Assembly (NCBI RefSeq): GCF_009733815.1
Contig: NZ_WNXY01000005.1
Span: 143,393-207,392 of the forward strand
From: Pseudactinotalea suaedae
Lineage (GTDB): Bacteria; Actinomycetota; Actinomycetes; Actinomycetales; Beutenbergiaceae
DNA: 64,000 nt
Reading direction: 5' to 3'
The notes beneath the pieces were generated by a model that was not told the origin of the DNA, made no database searches, and saw nothing but the letters and a program-made list of their open reading frames with translations. The translations under genes and the position numbers were made by a program. Positions 1-7,847 of the stretch are shown here, piece after piece; the first letter of the stretch is position 1; every line of letters starts with the position of its first letter.

Positions 1-1629
1 CTTGTAGCGGATGTCCTGAACCGCTACCGGCTCCATCCACGTACGGTCGAGCGCAGCGGCGCGCGCGGCGTAGTCGGGGCGCGTCAGCGCACCGTGCTCG
101 GTCCGGGTGCCCCAGTTGCTGAATCCGTCAGCGATCGGGGCGAACGAGCGCATGTTGGCGTCACTGGCGTCCAGGAAGAGGGCCTGGAAGGTGATCGGCA
201 GGCCGTGCTTGCTCTCGAGCGAGGCGATGACCTGCTTCCACCAGCTCACCGGCTTGCCCTCGGCCTTGAAGGACGACAGGAGATACTCGCCGTCCTCCTC
301 CTGGTAGGCGGAGTCGTACTCGTAGAGCTGGCTGAGCAGAGCCGCTACCGACTCCGGCGAACCGTCGGAGAAGGTTGCAGTGGCGTCCACCATGGGCACG
401 ACGTAGAAGTCTCCGACCTGGTCCGCTGCTTCCATCACCTGAAGAGCGGCGGTCCAGTTCCTGCCCGAGCTGCTCAGCAGGTCCAGGGTCCAGCCGTCGA
501 TGCCGGCCGACTGCGCCTGCTCGATCTCGGTGACGAAGTTCGCCACCTCCCAGTCACCCTTGGAAGCACCAGGAGACAGCGGGCGGTCCCGCAGCAGGCC
601 ACCCCACTCGGCGAACTTGCCGTTCTCACCGGAGGGGTCGAGGTAGTTGCGCGCGTAGTAGTCCGAGTCGGCAGGCTTGTTGTCCAACGAGAGCGGGTAC
701 GGCGTGAAGTAGTGCGCGAACACCAGGGGACCCCCGTCGGGACGGGGCGCCGGCTCCGGCTCGCTGGGGGCGCCAGGCGCGGGCGCAGGCTCCGGCTCCG
801 GTTCGCCGGGGGTGACCGGCTCGGGGTCGGGCTGAGTGGGCGTCACAGGAGCCGGCTCGGGCTCGGTCGGAACCACCGGCTCCGGCTCGGGCTCAGGTGT
901 CGGCGCGGGCACGGAGGGCGTGACGGGCGCTGGGGCCGCCGCCGGCGTGAGCGAGAGCTCCAGGCGCGGTGCATCGGCGCCGTGGCGCTCCAGCAGCAGC
1001 CTGATGTAGCGCTGCACGAACTCCAGACGAAGTCCGAACGTGCCGTCGGTCGAGATCGCCTCGACGTCGACCGGGATCCTCAGCTCTGCACCGGGTTGCG
1101 GTGCGGGGCTGGGCTCAGAGACGGCCGGCCCCGTGCGCTCGGGCTGATTCGATCGGGTGAGGGTCGAGGAGCTCCAGTCGGCGGAGGTCGGGTAGACGAC
1201 GACGCCCGGCTGGGTGGCGGTCGTCGAGCGAACGCGCAGGACCAGGGTCGCGGAGGTGACGGCATGACCTTCGAGGGACTGACCGTCGAACTTCAGGTAG
1301 GTCCGGTCCTGACCGGCTGTGACGCTGAGGCCGTTGATCCGCTGGGGCGTGTCGGGTGCCCGGCTCGTCGTCCAGCCGGCATCGGCCGCTCTCAGGGTGG
1401 CGCTCGGGGCGTCCGCGGCGGCGGTCGTCGCGGTGACCGCGGTCCTGGCTGCGGGTGTGGAGGCCTGCGCAGCCGAGAAGGTCGACACGACGAGGGCTGC
1501 CACAAGAGTGCAGACCAGCGTGACGATCCTGCTGGGCAACGACCGGGAGAGGGCGGCGTACCGGGTGGTCGTCGCTCGGTGGGCTGGGGGCCTCGGGGGC
1601 GCAGGAGGGTGCGTCCGGATGGGGCTCAC
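1..1629 (-). CDS. Secreted glycoside hydrolase family 71 protein with N-terminal CBM96-like domain (3' end beyond window)
   Basis: The reverse strand reads open from a GTG at 1629 to the window edge, so the C-terminus is missing (543 codons visible). In order it has a basic N-terminus and hydrophobic segment (about residues 34-50) ending AQA, a signal peptide. Next is a beta-rich DNRLRE/CBM96-like domain (about 75-222), then a Pro/Glu-rich linker (about 223-298). The last part resembles GH71, with FAHYFTPYPLSLDN, AGIDGWTLDLLSSSGRNW and FYVVPMVDATATF. GH71 enzymes are endo-alpha-1,3-glucanases. Cleavage of an alpha-glucan in or near the polysaccharide made by this locus is inference. The start is uncertain because no clear ribosome binding site is visible. 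A long opposite-strand open frame here is a GC-driven shadow. Confidence 0.8.
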   Translation of the reverse strand, partial: MSPIRTHPPAPPRPPAHRATTTRYAALSRSLPSRIVTLVCTLVAALVVSTFSAAQASTPAARTAVTATTAAADAPSATLRAADAGWTTSRAPDTPQRINGLSVTAGQDRTYLKFDGQSLEGHAVTSATLVLRVRSTTATQPGVVVYPTSADWSSSTLTRSNQPERTGPAVSEPSPAPQPGAELRIPVDVEAISTDGTFGLRLEFVQRYIRLLLERHGADAPRLELSLTPAAAPAPVTPSVPAPTPEPEPEPVVPTEPEPAPVTPTQPDPEPVTPGEPEPEPAPAPGAPSEPEPAPRPDGGPLVFAHYFTPYPLSLDNKPADSDYYARNYLDPSGENGKFAEWGGLLRDRPLSPGASKGDWEVANFVTEIEQAQSAGIDGWTLDLLSSSGRNWTAALQVMEAADQVGDFYVVPMVDATATFSDGSPESVAALLSQLYEYDSAYQEEDGEYLLSSFKAEGKPVSWWKQVIASLESKHGLPITFQALFLDASDANMRSFAPIADGFSNWGTRTEHGALTRPDYAARAAALDRTWMEPVAVQDIRYK

Positions 1630-1781
1630 AAGGGGGCTCGCATTCTGTCGAGTTGATGCGTGCGCCGTCCCCGCGCGGCAATCCATCATCTGTCGATGAA
1701 AGGCCGACTATATAACGAATCAGTAACGTGTGGAAGCAGCGTTCGGCGATGTCTCATCCGCCGCCGATGGCGCACGCGCGC
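1630..1781. promoter_or_regulatory. AT-rich intergenic stretch upstream of the GH71 gene
   Basis: This gap separates the flippase-like gene from the GH71 gene on the same strand. Around 1708-1725 it contains an unusually AT-rich run (ctatataacgaatcagtaac) for such GC-rich DNA. On the minus strand this offers TATAGT/TATATA as a -10 element, but no convincing -35 was found. A promoter for the GH71 gene is likely here. Confidence 0.35.
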
Positions 1782-2987
1782 TCAGGGTTGCGCTCGCCGT
1801 GCGCGACGCTCCCACACGCCGCCGATCAGCACCGACAACGCGACTGCCGCGGCGAAACCCCATGCCGCTCCGGTTGTCGAGATCATGACCGCCAGCAGCA
1901 GCGGGAGCACCAGTGTCAACGCGGCGAGCGTGCCTCGCATCGCCGTCGACGCCGTGTGGCGGGCGCGTGCGCGAAAGTGCGCGAGCAGCACGGTGTACGC
2001 GATCATCGCGACGCCTTGAACCGCGTACGGCCACCGCAGCTCCGCGGCTGCGGTCCAGGTCTCCCCGAGGACCAGGACACCCCAGGAGTCGGGAAGGAGC
2101 AGCACCGCTGCACCCCACCCGACGCCGAGCGCCCCGAGGATCAGGGTCGTCTCGCGCAGACGCGCCCGGTACCGCCGCGGCTCCTCGGCGCGGACCAGCT
2201 CGGGAACGACGGCGATCCGGACGGCGTTGAACGCTGTGTTGAGCGGCGAGAAGAGCAGCGACGCCCCGCGGAGGGCGGCGACACCCGCCACACCGATCGG
2301 CCCGGTCAGCACGAACCACACGACGGTGTTGGAGAGGTTGAGGCTGGCGTACTCACCCGAGAACCGGATCGCGATGTCACGGTTCTGTGCCAGCCATCGG
2401 ACGCCGTGTACGGGCCGAGCCACCAGGCGAGCTCGGATCAGGGCCACCGTTGCCGCGACCCCGCCGCCGAGGACCCAGACCGCCACCAGGAGCCACGCAT
2501 CGGCGTCGGTGGTGACGAGCCACACCATGACGGGCACCGCAGCGAGGACCCAGACGACGTCCGAGACCAAGGCGTCCCCGGAGCGCTTGCGAGCGATCAG
2601 CACGTAGCGCGCGATGTCCTGCGCGAAGATGATCGGACCCGCGGCCAGGAGCGCGATCCACACGCGGACGTCCCCACCGGCGACGACACCACAGACGCCG
2701 AGCACCAGTGCCGCGAGAGCGCCGACGCTCACCGACACGCCCGCTGCCGCGTCGTCGACCCCGCGCGGCCGCGTCCCGACGCCCGAGAACCGCACCAGCA
2801 GCACCTCGCCCACGAGCGAGCGCTGGAAGCCGAGGAAGAACAGCAGGACCACGTATCCGAGGCTGAACCGCCCGAACTCCTCCGGCGTGGTCACGTTGGC
2901 GACGAGCGTGACCAGTGCGAAGTTGGAGAGGCTGGAGACGACCTGGTCGAGGATCGTGACGTAACGAGAGTGGGCGAAGCCCCGCAT
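1782..2987 (-). CDS. Polysaccharide flippase-like polytopic membrane protein
   Basis: The product has 401 residues beginning MRGFAHSRYVTILDQVVSSL. Ten or more hydrophobic segments run through the length, separated by short basic loops. The opening SLSNFALVTLVANVTTPEEF is typical of Wzx-type oligosaccharide flippases of the MATE/MVF superfamily (SNF then TPEEFG after the first helix). Such proteins move lipid-linked repeat units across the membrane. The ATG overlaps the TGA of the upstream phosphatidyltransferase by one base (TGATG), indicating translational coupling. A longer in-frame extension to 3398 is out-of-frame shadow of that neighbour and is rejected. The family call rests on topology and the N-terminal motif, so Wzx is likely but not proven. 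Confidence 0.72.
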   Translation of the reverse strand: MRGFAHSRYVTILDQVVSSLSNFALVTLVANVTTPEEFGRFSLGYVVLLFFLGFQRSLVGEVLLVRFSGVGTRPRGVDDAAAGVSVSVGALAALVLGVCGVVAGGDVRVWIALLAAGPIIFAQDIARYVLIARKRSGDALVSDVVWVLAAVPVMVWLVTTDADAWLLVAVWVLGGGVAATVALIRARLVARPVHGVRWLAQNRDIAIRFSGEYASLNLSNTVVWFVLTGPIGVAGVAALRGASLLFSPLNTAFNAVRIAVVPELVRAEEPRRYRARLRETTLILGALGVGWGAAVLLLPDSWGVLVLGETWTAAAELRWPYAVQGVAMIAYTVLLAHFRARARHTASTAMRGTLAALTLVLPLLLAVMISTTGAAWGFAAAVALSVLIGGVWERRARRAQP

Positions 2988-3730
2988 CACGATGTCGCGG
3001 CGCGCGCGGCGGCGTCCTCGCGCCGCAGCGTGCGATACCACTTCGTCAGCAGCATGGTGGTGGTGCCGAGCTTGGCCAGCGTGGCCAGCGCGTAGACGAC
3101 CACGAAGACGCCCGTGAACGGCACGAGCAGATACATCCAGCAGATCACGCCGTAGTCGACGGGAAGCATCAGCGCGGACCGCAGCCGGGATCGGCCGGTG
3201 ACCGTGGTGCTGGCCGCCGTCGTCGTCAGCTTCTCGAAGAGGCCGCCCGCGAAGAACGTCGCGGACGCCGCCACCACGAAGAGTGTGCAGAGCGCGAACG
3301 CGAGGGGCGGCTCCACCACATCGGTGCGCAGCAGGTACGCCAGTGTGGCGATGTGCAGCAGCACGATCCGGATGCCGTCGATCACGTGGTCGAGCCACTC
3401 ACCCGAGGCTGAGCCGCCCCCGCGCAGCCGAGCCAGCTGGCCGTCAGCGGAGTCGAAGAAGAACCCGATGACGAGACCGAGACCCACCAGGAAGCCCCAG
3501 GCCGCGCCGTCGGCCCAGAGGAACAGCGCGAGGATGCCGGCGAACGTCAGCGCGGCGCCGATCATGGTGAGGTGGTTGGGCGTGGTCCCGCGGGGTGCGG
3601 CTGCCGCGATGACGCGACCGACGGGGCGGTTCACCGCGAGCGTGTAGAGCGGGACCCCGGTCTTGCGCTTCTGCGCGTCTCTCAGGTGCCGGAAGCGATC
3701 TCCGAACGTGCCCAGCGCGGCGTCCGTCAT
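2987..3730 (-). CDS. CDP-alcohol phosphatidyltransferase family membrane protein
   Basis: The 247-residue product carries the complete family signature: D93, D96-G97, A100-R101, G110, D114 and D118, matching D-x2-DG-x2-AR-x8-G-x3-D-x3-D. Those aspartates bind the metals that activate transfer of a phospho-alcohol from a CDP-alcohol. Several membrane helices flank the motif. Most relatives make phospholipids. Lying between a glycosyltransferase and a flippase inside a polysaccharide operon, this one may add a phospho-polyol or phosphoglycerol-type group to glycan or to its lipid carrier (inference). The start overlaps the previous gene by ATGA and its stop overlaps the flippase start. The substrate cannot be deduced from sequence alone. 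Confidence 0.85.
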   Translation of the reverse strand: MTDAALGTFGDRFRHLRDAQKRKTGVPLYTLAVNRPVGRVIAAAAPRGTTPNHLTMIGAALTFAGILALFLWADGAAWGFLVGLGLVIGFFFDSADGQLARLRGGGSASGEWLDHVIDGIRIVLLHIATLAYLLRTDVVEPPLAFALCTLFVVAASATFFAGGLFEKLTTTAASTTVTGRSRLRSALMLPVDYGVICWMYLLVPFTGVFVVVYALATLAKLGTTTMLLTKWYRTLRREDAAARAATS

Positions 3731-4881
3731 TCAGCCAGTCCTCCACTCTCGGTGCCGGGCCGGTCTCCGAGAGCCCTGCCGGAATAGTAGTGCTCCAGGA
3801 GATCGCCGACGTGCCCCACTGAGAAGGCTGACTCGATGGCGCGACGTCCACGCCGACCGAGCGCTCGGCGCTCCTCGTCGTCGGCCAGCAGCGTCCCGAG
3901 CGTCGTGGCCAGGGCGGCACCGTCGTCGCCGCCGGGTGCTTCGGGGAAGGCGGCGACGGCGTCACCCAGACGGTCGGCGATGTGACAGGTCGCGGAGATG
4001 ACGGTGGGCGTCCCGGTCGACAGGGACTCGAGCACCGACATGGGGAACGGTTCCTGAAGGCTCGGCAGGACGTAGAGGTCCGCGCGCGCGATGCGGTCAC
4101 GACCCGTGCCGGGCGGCACCGATCCCTCGTAGCGCACGCGCTCGCCCAGGCCCCACGCGGTGATCAGGCGCGTGAGCTCGGGCAGGTCGCCCTCGTCCGG
4201 CCCGACCACCACGAAGTCGGCGTCGACGCCCTCCGACAGCAGGCGGCGCGCCGCAGCCGCGAACAGGAGCACGCGCTTGCGTGGCTGCAGGCGCGCAAGG
4301 AAGAGCACCTCCGGGCGGGCGCGATCCTCGCGGGGCGCCACCTCGGGGAGCGAGACACCGTTGGGCAGGTCGAGGATCCGCGTACGCGGCTCGACCGCGA
4401 GCAGACGTTCGCGGTCGACATCCGTCAACGAGAACGTGCCCGCGGCGGCGGCCAGCGTCGGGCGGACGACGAGATCGCTCACCCGCCCCTGCGGTCGCCG
4501 GTCGGGCTTGACCATGCCGTGCGGCTGCAGGAACAGGAGCGGCTTGTCGGCCCCGCGCAACGCGTACGCCACCGGCGTGGTGATGAGGTCACGCGCGAGA
4601 TGCACGTGCACGACGTCGAAGTCCCCGCGGCGGCGGAGCAGCTGGCGCCGAAGGCCGGGCGCCACCAGGCCGCTGAATCCCATCGGCAGGAGCTGTCGCG
4701 TCTCGAACAGGTGCACGTCGACGCCGGGCAGCTCCAGGGACACCTGTCCGTCCCACCCTGCGAAGACCTCGACCCGGTGGCCGCGGCGAGCCAGCTCCGT
4801 CGTCTGCTCCGAGAGCACGGCCACAGGTCCACCGAAGGCTCCGTCGGCGCTGATGTAGGTGAGGACGTGCGCGATCCTCAT
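3727..4881 (-). CDS. Glycosyltransferase family 4 (GT-B) protein
   Basis: The 384-residue product starts MRIAHVLTYISADGAFGGPV, with the Gly-rich N-terminal loop of GT4 retaining transferases. The C-terminal half has the FLARLQPRKRV donor-domain motif and EPFPMSVLE, the E-x7-E motif that contacts the nucleotide sugar. It should add one sugar to a lipid-linked repeat unit on the cytoplasmic face. ATGA overlaps at both ends place it in a four-gene operon with the acetyltransferase, phosphatidyltransferase and flippase. The donor sugar is unknown, although GDP-mannose or GDP-fucose is plausible because gmd-fcl lie just upstream. An in-frame N-terminal extension to 5040 is antisense coding of the neighbour and is discarded. 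Confidence 0.88.
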   Translation of the reverse strand: MRIAHVLTYISADGAFGGPVAVLSEQTTELARRGHRVEVFAGWDGQVSLELPGVDVHLFETRQLLPMGFSGLVAPGLRRQLLRRRGDFDVVHVHLARDLITTPVAYALRGADKPLLFLQPHGMVKPDRRPQGRVSDLVVRPTLAAAAGTFSLTDVDRERLLAVEPRTRILDLPNGVSLPEVAPREDRARPEVLFLARLQPRKRVLLFAAAARRLLSEGVDADFVVVGPDEGDLPELTRLITAWGLGERVRYEGSVPPGTGRDRIARADLYVLPSLQEPFPMSVLESLSTGTPTVISATCHIADRLGDAVAAFPEAPGGDDGAALATTLGTLLADDEERRALGRRGRRAIESAFSVGHVGDLLEHYYSGRALGDRPGTESGGLAE

Positions 4882-5444
4882 TCGTCGTCGGTTTCGAATC
4901 GCTGGCCGACGACGATCGCGGCCGGCGAGGAGACGATGGCGTTGGCCGGGATCTTGCCCCGCACGACCGTCAGGGGCGAGATCACGGCTGACCGGCCGAT
5001 GTGCGCACCACCCAGCACCACGCACCTCGACGTGAGCCACACGCCGTCCTCGATGACGATGGGGTTCGTCACCAGTGCCATGTCGGTCCGGAACGCGTGA
5101 GCACCCGTCGTGAGATACGTCTCCTGGGACACCGACACGTCGCTGCCGATCGTGATGCGGTCCCGGTTGTGGAACCAGACCCCGTCACCGATCCAGCACC
5201 GGTCACCGATCTCGAGGTTCCAGGGAGACTTCACGCGCAGCCGTGGCCGCATGATGACGCCGCGACCGATCTTCGCCCCGTAGCGCCGCAACGCCCACAC
5301 GCGCAGACGCGAGCTGATCTGCAGGCGGTTGGACACCAGGAGCAGCTCGACCAGGGACCAGCTGAAGGTCACCCACGCCGGTCTCCGGAGCGGCTCGGGC
5401 GCGCCCGGTGCCTGGGAGAGATCGATGACCCGGATCGCTGGCAT
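4878..5444 (-). CDS. WcaF-like hexapeptide-repeat acetyltransferase
   Basis: The 188-residue product has left-handed beta-helix hexapeptide repeats through its middle and end (GAKIGRGVIMRP, DRCWIGDGVWF, GAHIGRSAVISP). Its layout matches WcaF-type colanic acid O-acetyltransferases, including the N-terminal PAWVTFSWSLVELLLVSNR segment. It would transfer acetyl from acetyl-CoA to a sugar hydroxyl. A His (GAHAF region) suits the catalytic base of the family. It is the first gene of the minus-strand operon and overlaps the glycosyltransferase by ATGA. The AGGAG in front of the ATG is only about one base away, which is odd. Either the start is mis-set or initiation differs. Confidence 0.82.
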   Translation of the reverse strand: MPAIRVIDLSQAPGAPEPLRRPAWVTFSWSLVELLLVSNRLQISSRLRVWALRRYGAKIGRGVIMRPRLRVKSPWNLEIGDRCWIGDGVWFHNRDRITIGSDVSVSQETYLTTGAHAFRTDMALVTNPIVIEDGVWLTSRCVVLGGAHIGRSAVISPLTVVRGKIPANAIVSSPAAIVVGQRFETDDE

Positions 5445-5658
5445 GCTCCTTTGTACCGTGGTGGTACCTCGGACGCTAGCGGGCGCGCTCGGCCACCTGT
5501 TGGTCCGGTCTCCGAGCAGGACGGCCGGCCGGCGCGTGATTCGCAGGGAGGCCCGATAGGCTGCGCCCTGCAGGGACACAGGTTCTTCGTGCGTGCGGAC
5601 TCGTAGGAGCGCGTGCTGCGCTGCGCCTGCGGTCAGGGGCACCCGAGAGGAATGACAC
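5445..5658. promoter_or_regulatory. Divergent promoter region between the acetyltransferase operon and gmd-fcl
   Basis: This 214-bp gap separates two outward-facing operons of the same pathway. It holds a short inverted repeat GTACC-gtggt-GGTAC (5453-5467) close to the acetyltransferase start. Further in is a GATAGGCT (about 5554-5561) that could be a -10 for gmd. No confident -35 was seen. Shared control of sugar-nucleotide supply and assembly genes is inferred from the geometry. Confidence 0.35.
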
Positions 5659-6687
5659 GTGAAGCGGGCTTTCATCACCGGTATCACCGGGCAGGACGGT
5701 TCTTATCTGGCGGAGCTGCTTCTCGGAAAGGGATACGAGGTCCATGGTCTGATCCGCCGAGCGTCGACCTTCAACACCTCGCGGATCGATCACCTGTACG
5801 TGGACCCGCACGAGCCCGAAGCGCGTCTGTACCTGCACTACGGCGACCTCAGCGACGGCGCCCGGCTGGCCACGCTCCTCGCCGAGATCAACCCTGACGA
5901 GGTGTACAACCTCGCGGCGCAGTCGCACGTGCGTGTCTCCTTCGACGAGCCCGAGCACACGGCCGACACGACCGGTACCGGCACCATCCGCGTCCTCGAG
6001 GCCGTGCGTGCCTCGAAGATCGAGACGCGCTACTACCAGGCATCGTCGTCCGAGCTGTACGGTGCGACGCCGCCGCCGCAGAACGAGGAGACGGCCTTCT
6101 ACCCGCGTTCGCCCTATGCGGCGGCCAAGCTCTACAGCTTCTGGATCACCAAGAACTACCGCGAGGCCTACGACCTCTTCGCGGTGAACGGGATCCTCTT
6201 CAACCACGAGTCGCCACGGCGCGGCGAGACGTTCGTGACGCGCAAGATCACGCGTGCGGTCGCCGCCATCAAGGCCGGACGACAGGACCACGTCTACATG
6301 GGCAACCTCGATGCCGTCCGCGACTGGGGCTACGCGGCCGAGTACGTCGAGGGCATGTGGCGCATGCTGCAGGCGGACACGCCCGACGACTACGTCCTCG
6401 CGACCGGCGTGGGCACCTCGGTGCGGGAGTTCCTCGTGACCGCCTTCGAGCACGCGGGGCTGAACTGGGAGGACCACGTCCGGTTCGACGAGCGCTACCT
6501 GCGGCCCACCGAGGTTGACGCCCTGATCGGTGATCCCAGCAAGGCCGAGGCCGAGCTCGGGTGGAAGGCCAAGGTGCATCCGCTGGACCTGGCTCGCCTG
6601 ATGGTCGACGCCGACATCGAGGCGCTGCAGCACGCAGGCCAGCCGTGGATCGACCGGGTTCCGCTGGAGGGTTGGCCGCTTCGATGA
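5659..6687 (+). CDS. gmd: GDP-mannose 4,6-dehydratase
   Basis: This extended short-chain dehydrogenase (342 residues) has the NADP-binding G8-x2-G11-x2-G14 in [12 protein letters not shown]. The catalytic set is S130/E132 in ASSSELYG and Y153-x3-K157 in [10 protein letters not shown]. The [16 protein letters not shown] block is diagnostic of GMD. It converts GDP-D-mannose to GDP-4-keto-6-deoxy-D-mannose, the first committed step to GDP-L-fucose, in the cytoplasm. The start is a GTG preceded by GAGAGG at good spacing. The stop overlaps the fcl start by ATGA, so the two steps are coupled. GDP-rhamnose or GDP-perosamine routes use the same intermediate, but the following fcl points to fucose. 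Confidence 0.96.
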   Translation: MKRAFITGITGQDGSYLAELLLGKGYEVHGLIRRASTFNTSRIDHLYVDPHEPEARLYLHYGDLSDGARLATLLAEINPDEVYNLAAQSHVRVSFDEPEHTADTTGTGTIRVLEAVRASKIETRYYQASSSELYGATPPPQNEETAFYPRSPYAAAKLYSFWITKNYREAYDLFAVNGILFNHESPRRGETFVTRKITRAVAAIKAGRQDHVYMGNLDAVRDWGYAAEYVEGMWRMLQADTPDDYVLATGVGTSVREFLVTAFEHAGLNWEDHVRFDERYLRPTEVDALIGDPSKAEAELGWKAKVHPLDLARLMVDADIEALQHAGQPWIDRVPLEGWPLR

Positions 6688-7667
6688 CCGATGACCGCGA
6701 CAAGGTCGAGTTCGCACCGGCTGCGCTCGACCGGACCGCACCCTTCTACGTCGCCGGGCACAGCGGCCTGGCCGGCAGCGCCGTGTGGCGAGCGCTCGAG
6801 GGCGCCGGCTTCACCCGGCTCGTCGGACGCCGATCCTCCGAGCTCGACCTGCGTGACCGCGACGCGGTGCTCACCTTCATGCGCGAGGCGAGGCCTCGCT
6901 ACGTGGTGCTCGCGGCCGCCAAGGTCGGCGGGATCCTCGCGAACAGCACCTACCCGGTCGACTTCCTGAGCGAGAACCTTCGCATCCAGACGAACGTGAT
7001 GGACGCCGCCCTGGAGGTCGGCGTCGAGCGTCTCGTCTTCCTCGGGTCGTCCTGCATCTATCCCAAGTTCGCCGAGCAGCCGATCCGGGAGGACAGCCTG
7101 CTCACCGGGCTCCTGGAGCCGACGAACGATGCGTACGCCATCGCGAAGATCGCGGGCATCATGCAGGTCCAGGCGGTCCGCCGGCAGTACGGGCTGCCGT
7201 GGATCTCGGCGATGCCGACGAACCTCTACGGCCCGAACGACAACTTCTCCCCGATGGGGTCGCACGTGCTCCCCGCGCTGATCCGCCGCTATGACGAGGC
7301 GGTGCGGAGCGGAGCCGAGACCGTGACGAACTGGGGGAGCGGCAACCCGCGTCGCGAGTTCATGCACGCCGACGATCTCGCCGCCGCGATCCTCCACCTG
7401 ATGGAGCACTACGACGGGCCCGAGCACGTCAACGTCGGGACGGGCTCGGACGTGACGATTCGCGAGATCGCGGAGGCCATCGCTGCGGCCGTCGGGTTCA
7501 CGGGCGCGACCGAGTGGGACACGAGCAAGCCGGACGGCACACCGCAGAAGCTTCTCGACGTCACCAAGCTCCGCCAGTCGGGCTGGGAGGCGACGATCGA
7601 CCTGCCGGAAGGTCTCCGGCGCACCATCGACTGGTACCAGAGTCGAGGCGAAGCCGTCCGAGGCTGA
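6684..7667 (+). CDS. fcl: GDP-L-fucose synthase
   Basis: The 327-residue NADPH-dependent epimerase-reductase has the Rossmann loop GHSGLAGSA (G25, G28, G31). The active site is S122-S123 with C124 in LGSSCIYPK, and Y151-x3-K155 in [11 protein letters not shown] His in the [10 protein letters not shown] region fits the family. It epimerises C3 and C5 of GDP-4-keto-6-deoxymannose and reduces C4 to give GDP-L-fucose. The ATG at 6684 overlaps the gmd TGA, and the frame continuing upstream to 6561 only repeats gmd sequence. Together with gmd it implies fucose in the polysaccharide or in a linked glycoconjugate. Confidence 0.95.
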   Translation: MTDDRDKVEFAPAALDRTAPFYVAGHSGLAGSAVWRALEGAGFTRLVGRRSSELDLRDRDAVLTFMREARPRYVVLAAAKVGGILANSTYPVDFLSENLRIQTNVMDAALEVGVERLVFLGSSCIYPKFAEQPIREDSLLTGLLEPTNDAYAIAKIAGIMQVQAVRRQYGLPWISAMPTNLYGPNDNFSPMGSHVLPALIRRYDEAVRSGAETVTNWGSGNPRREFMHADDLAAAILHLMEHYDGPEHVNVGTGSDVTIREIAEAIAAAVGFTGATEWDTSKPDGTPQKLLDVTKLRQSGWEATIDLPEGLRRTIDWYQSRGEAVRG

Positions 7668-7705
7668 CTCCCTCGACACCACGGCTCACCCTGCGGCTGC
7701 CCGTT

Positions 7706-7724
7706 CTCACCCCGTCGGGGTGAG
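7706..7724 (+). terminator. Hairpin after gmd-fcl
   Basis: CTCACCC and GGGTGAG (7706-7712 and 7718-7724) pair around a short cgtcg loop, 39 bases after the fcl stop. It lacks a U-tract, as is common in GC-rich actinobacteria, so it may be a terminator or an RNA-stabilising hairpin. Confidence 0.45.
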
Positions 7725-7847
7725 CGGCGCAACCGTAGTCACCCCCCAGATCGTCCGAGTGCTCGAAGCGCCAACAGTTGAATGGGCTCCATTCGGCCGG
7801 TCCGTCGGACGCGGCTATGGGTGAGTAAAGGTCGGGGTGCAGTCGCG

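Noticed and set aside
94..1656. 520-codon plus-strand open frame opposite the GH71 gene
   Set aside because: Translation is low-complexity Arg/Gly/Val-rich with no family features, while the minus strand encodes a signal peptide, CBM96-like and GH71 domains. It is a GC-codon shadow.
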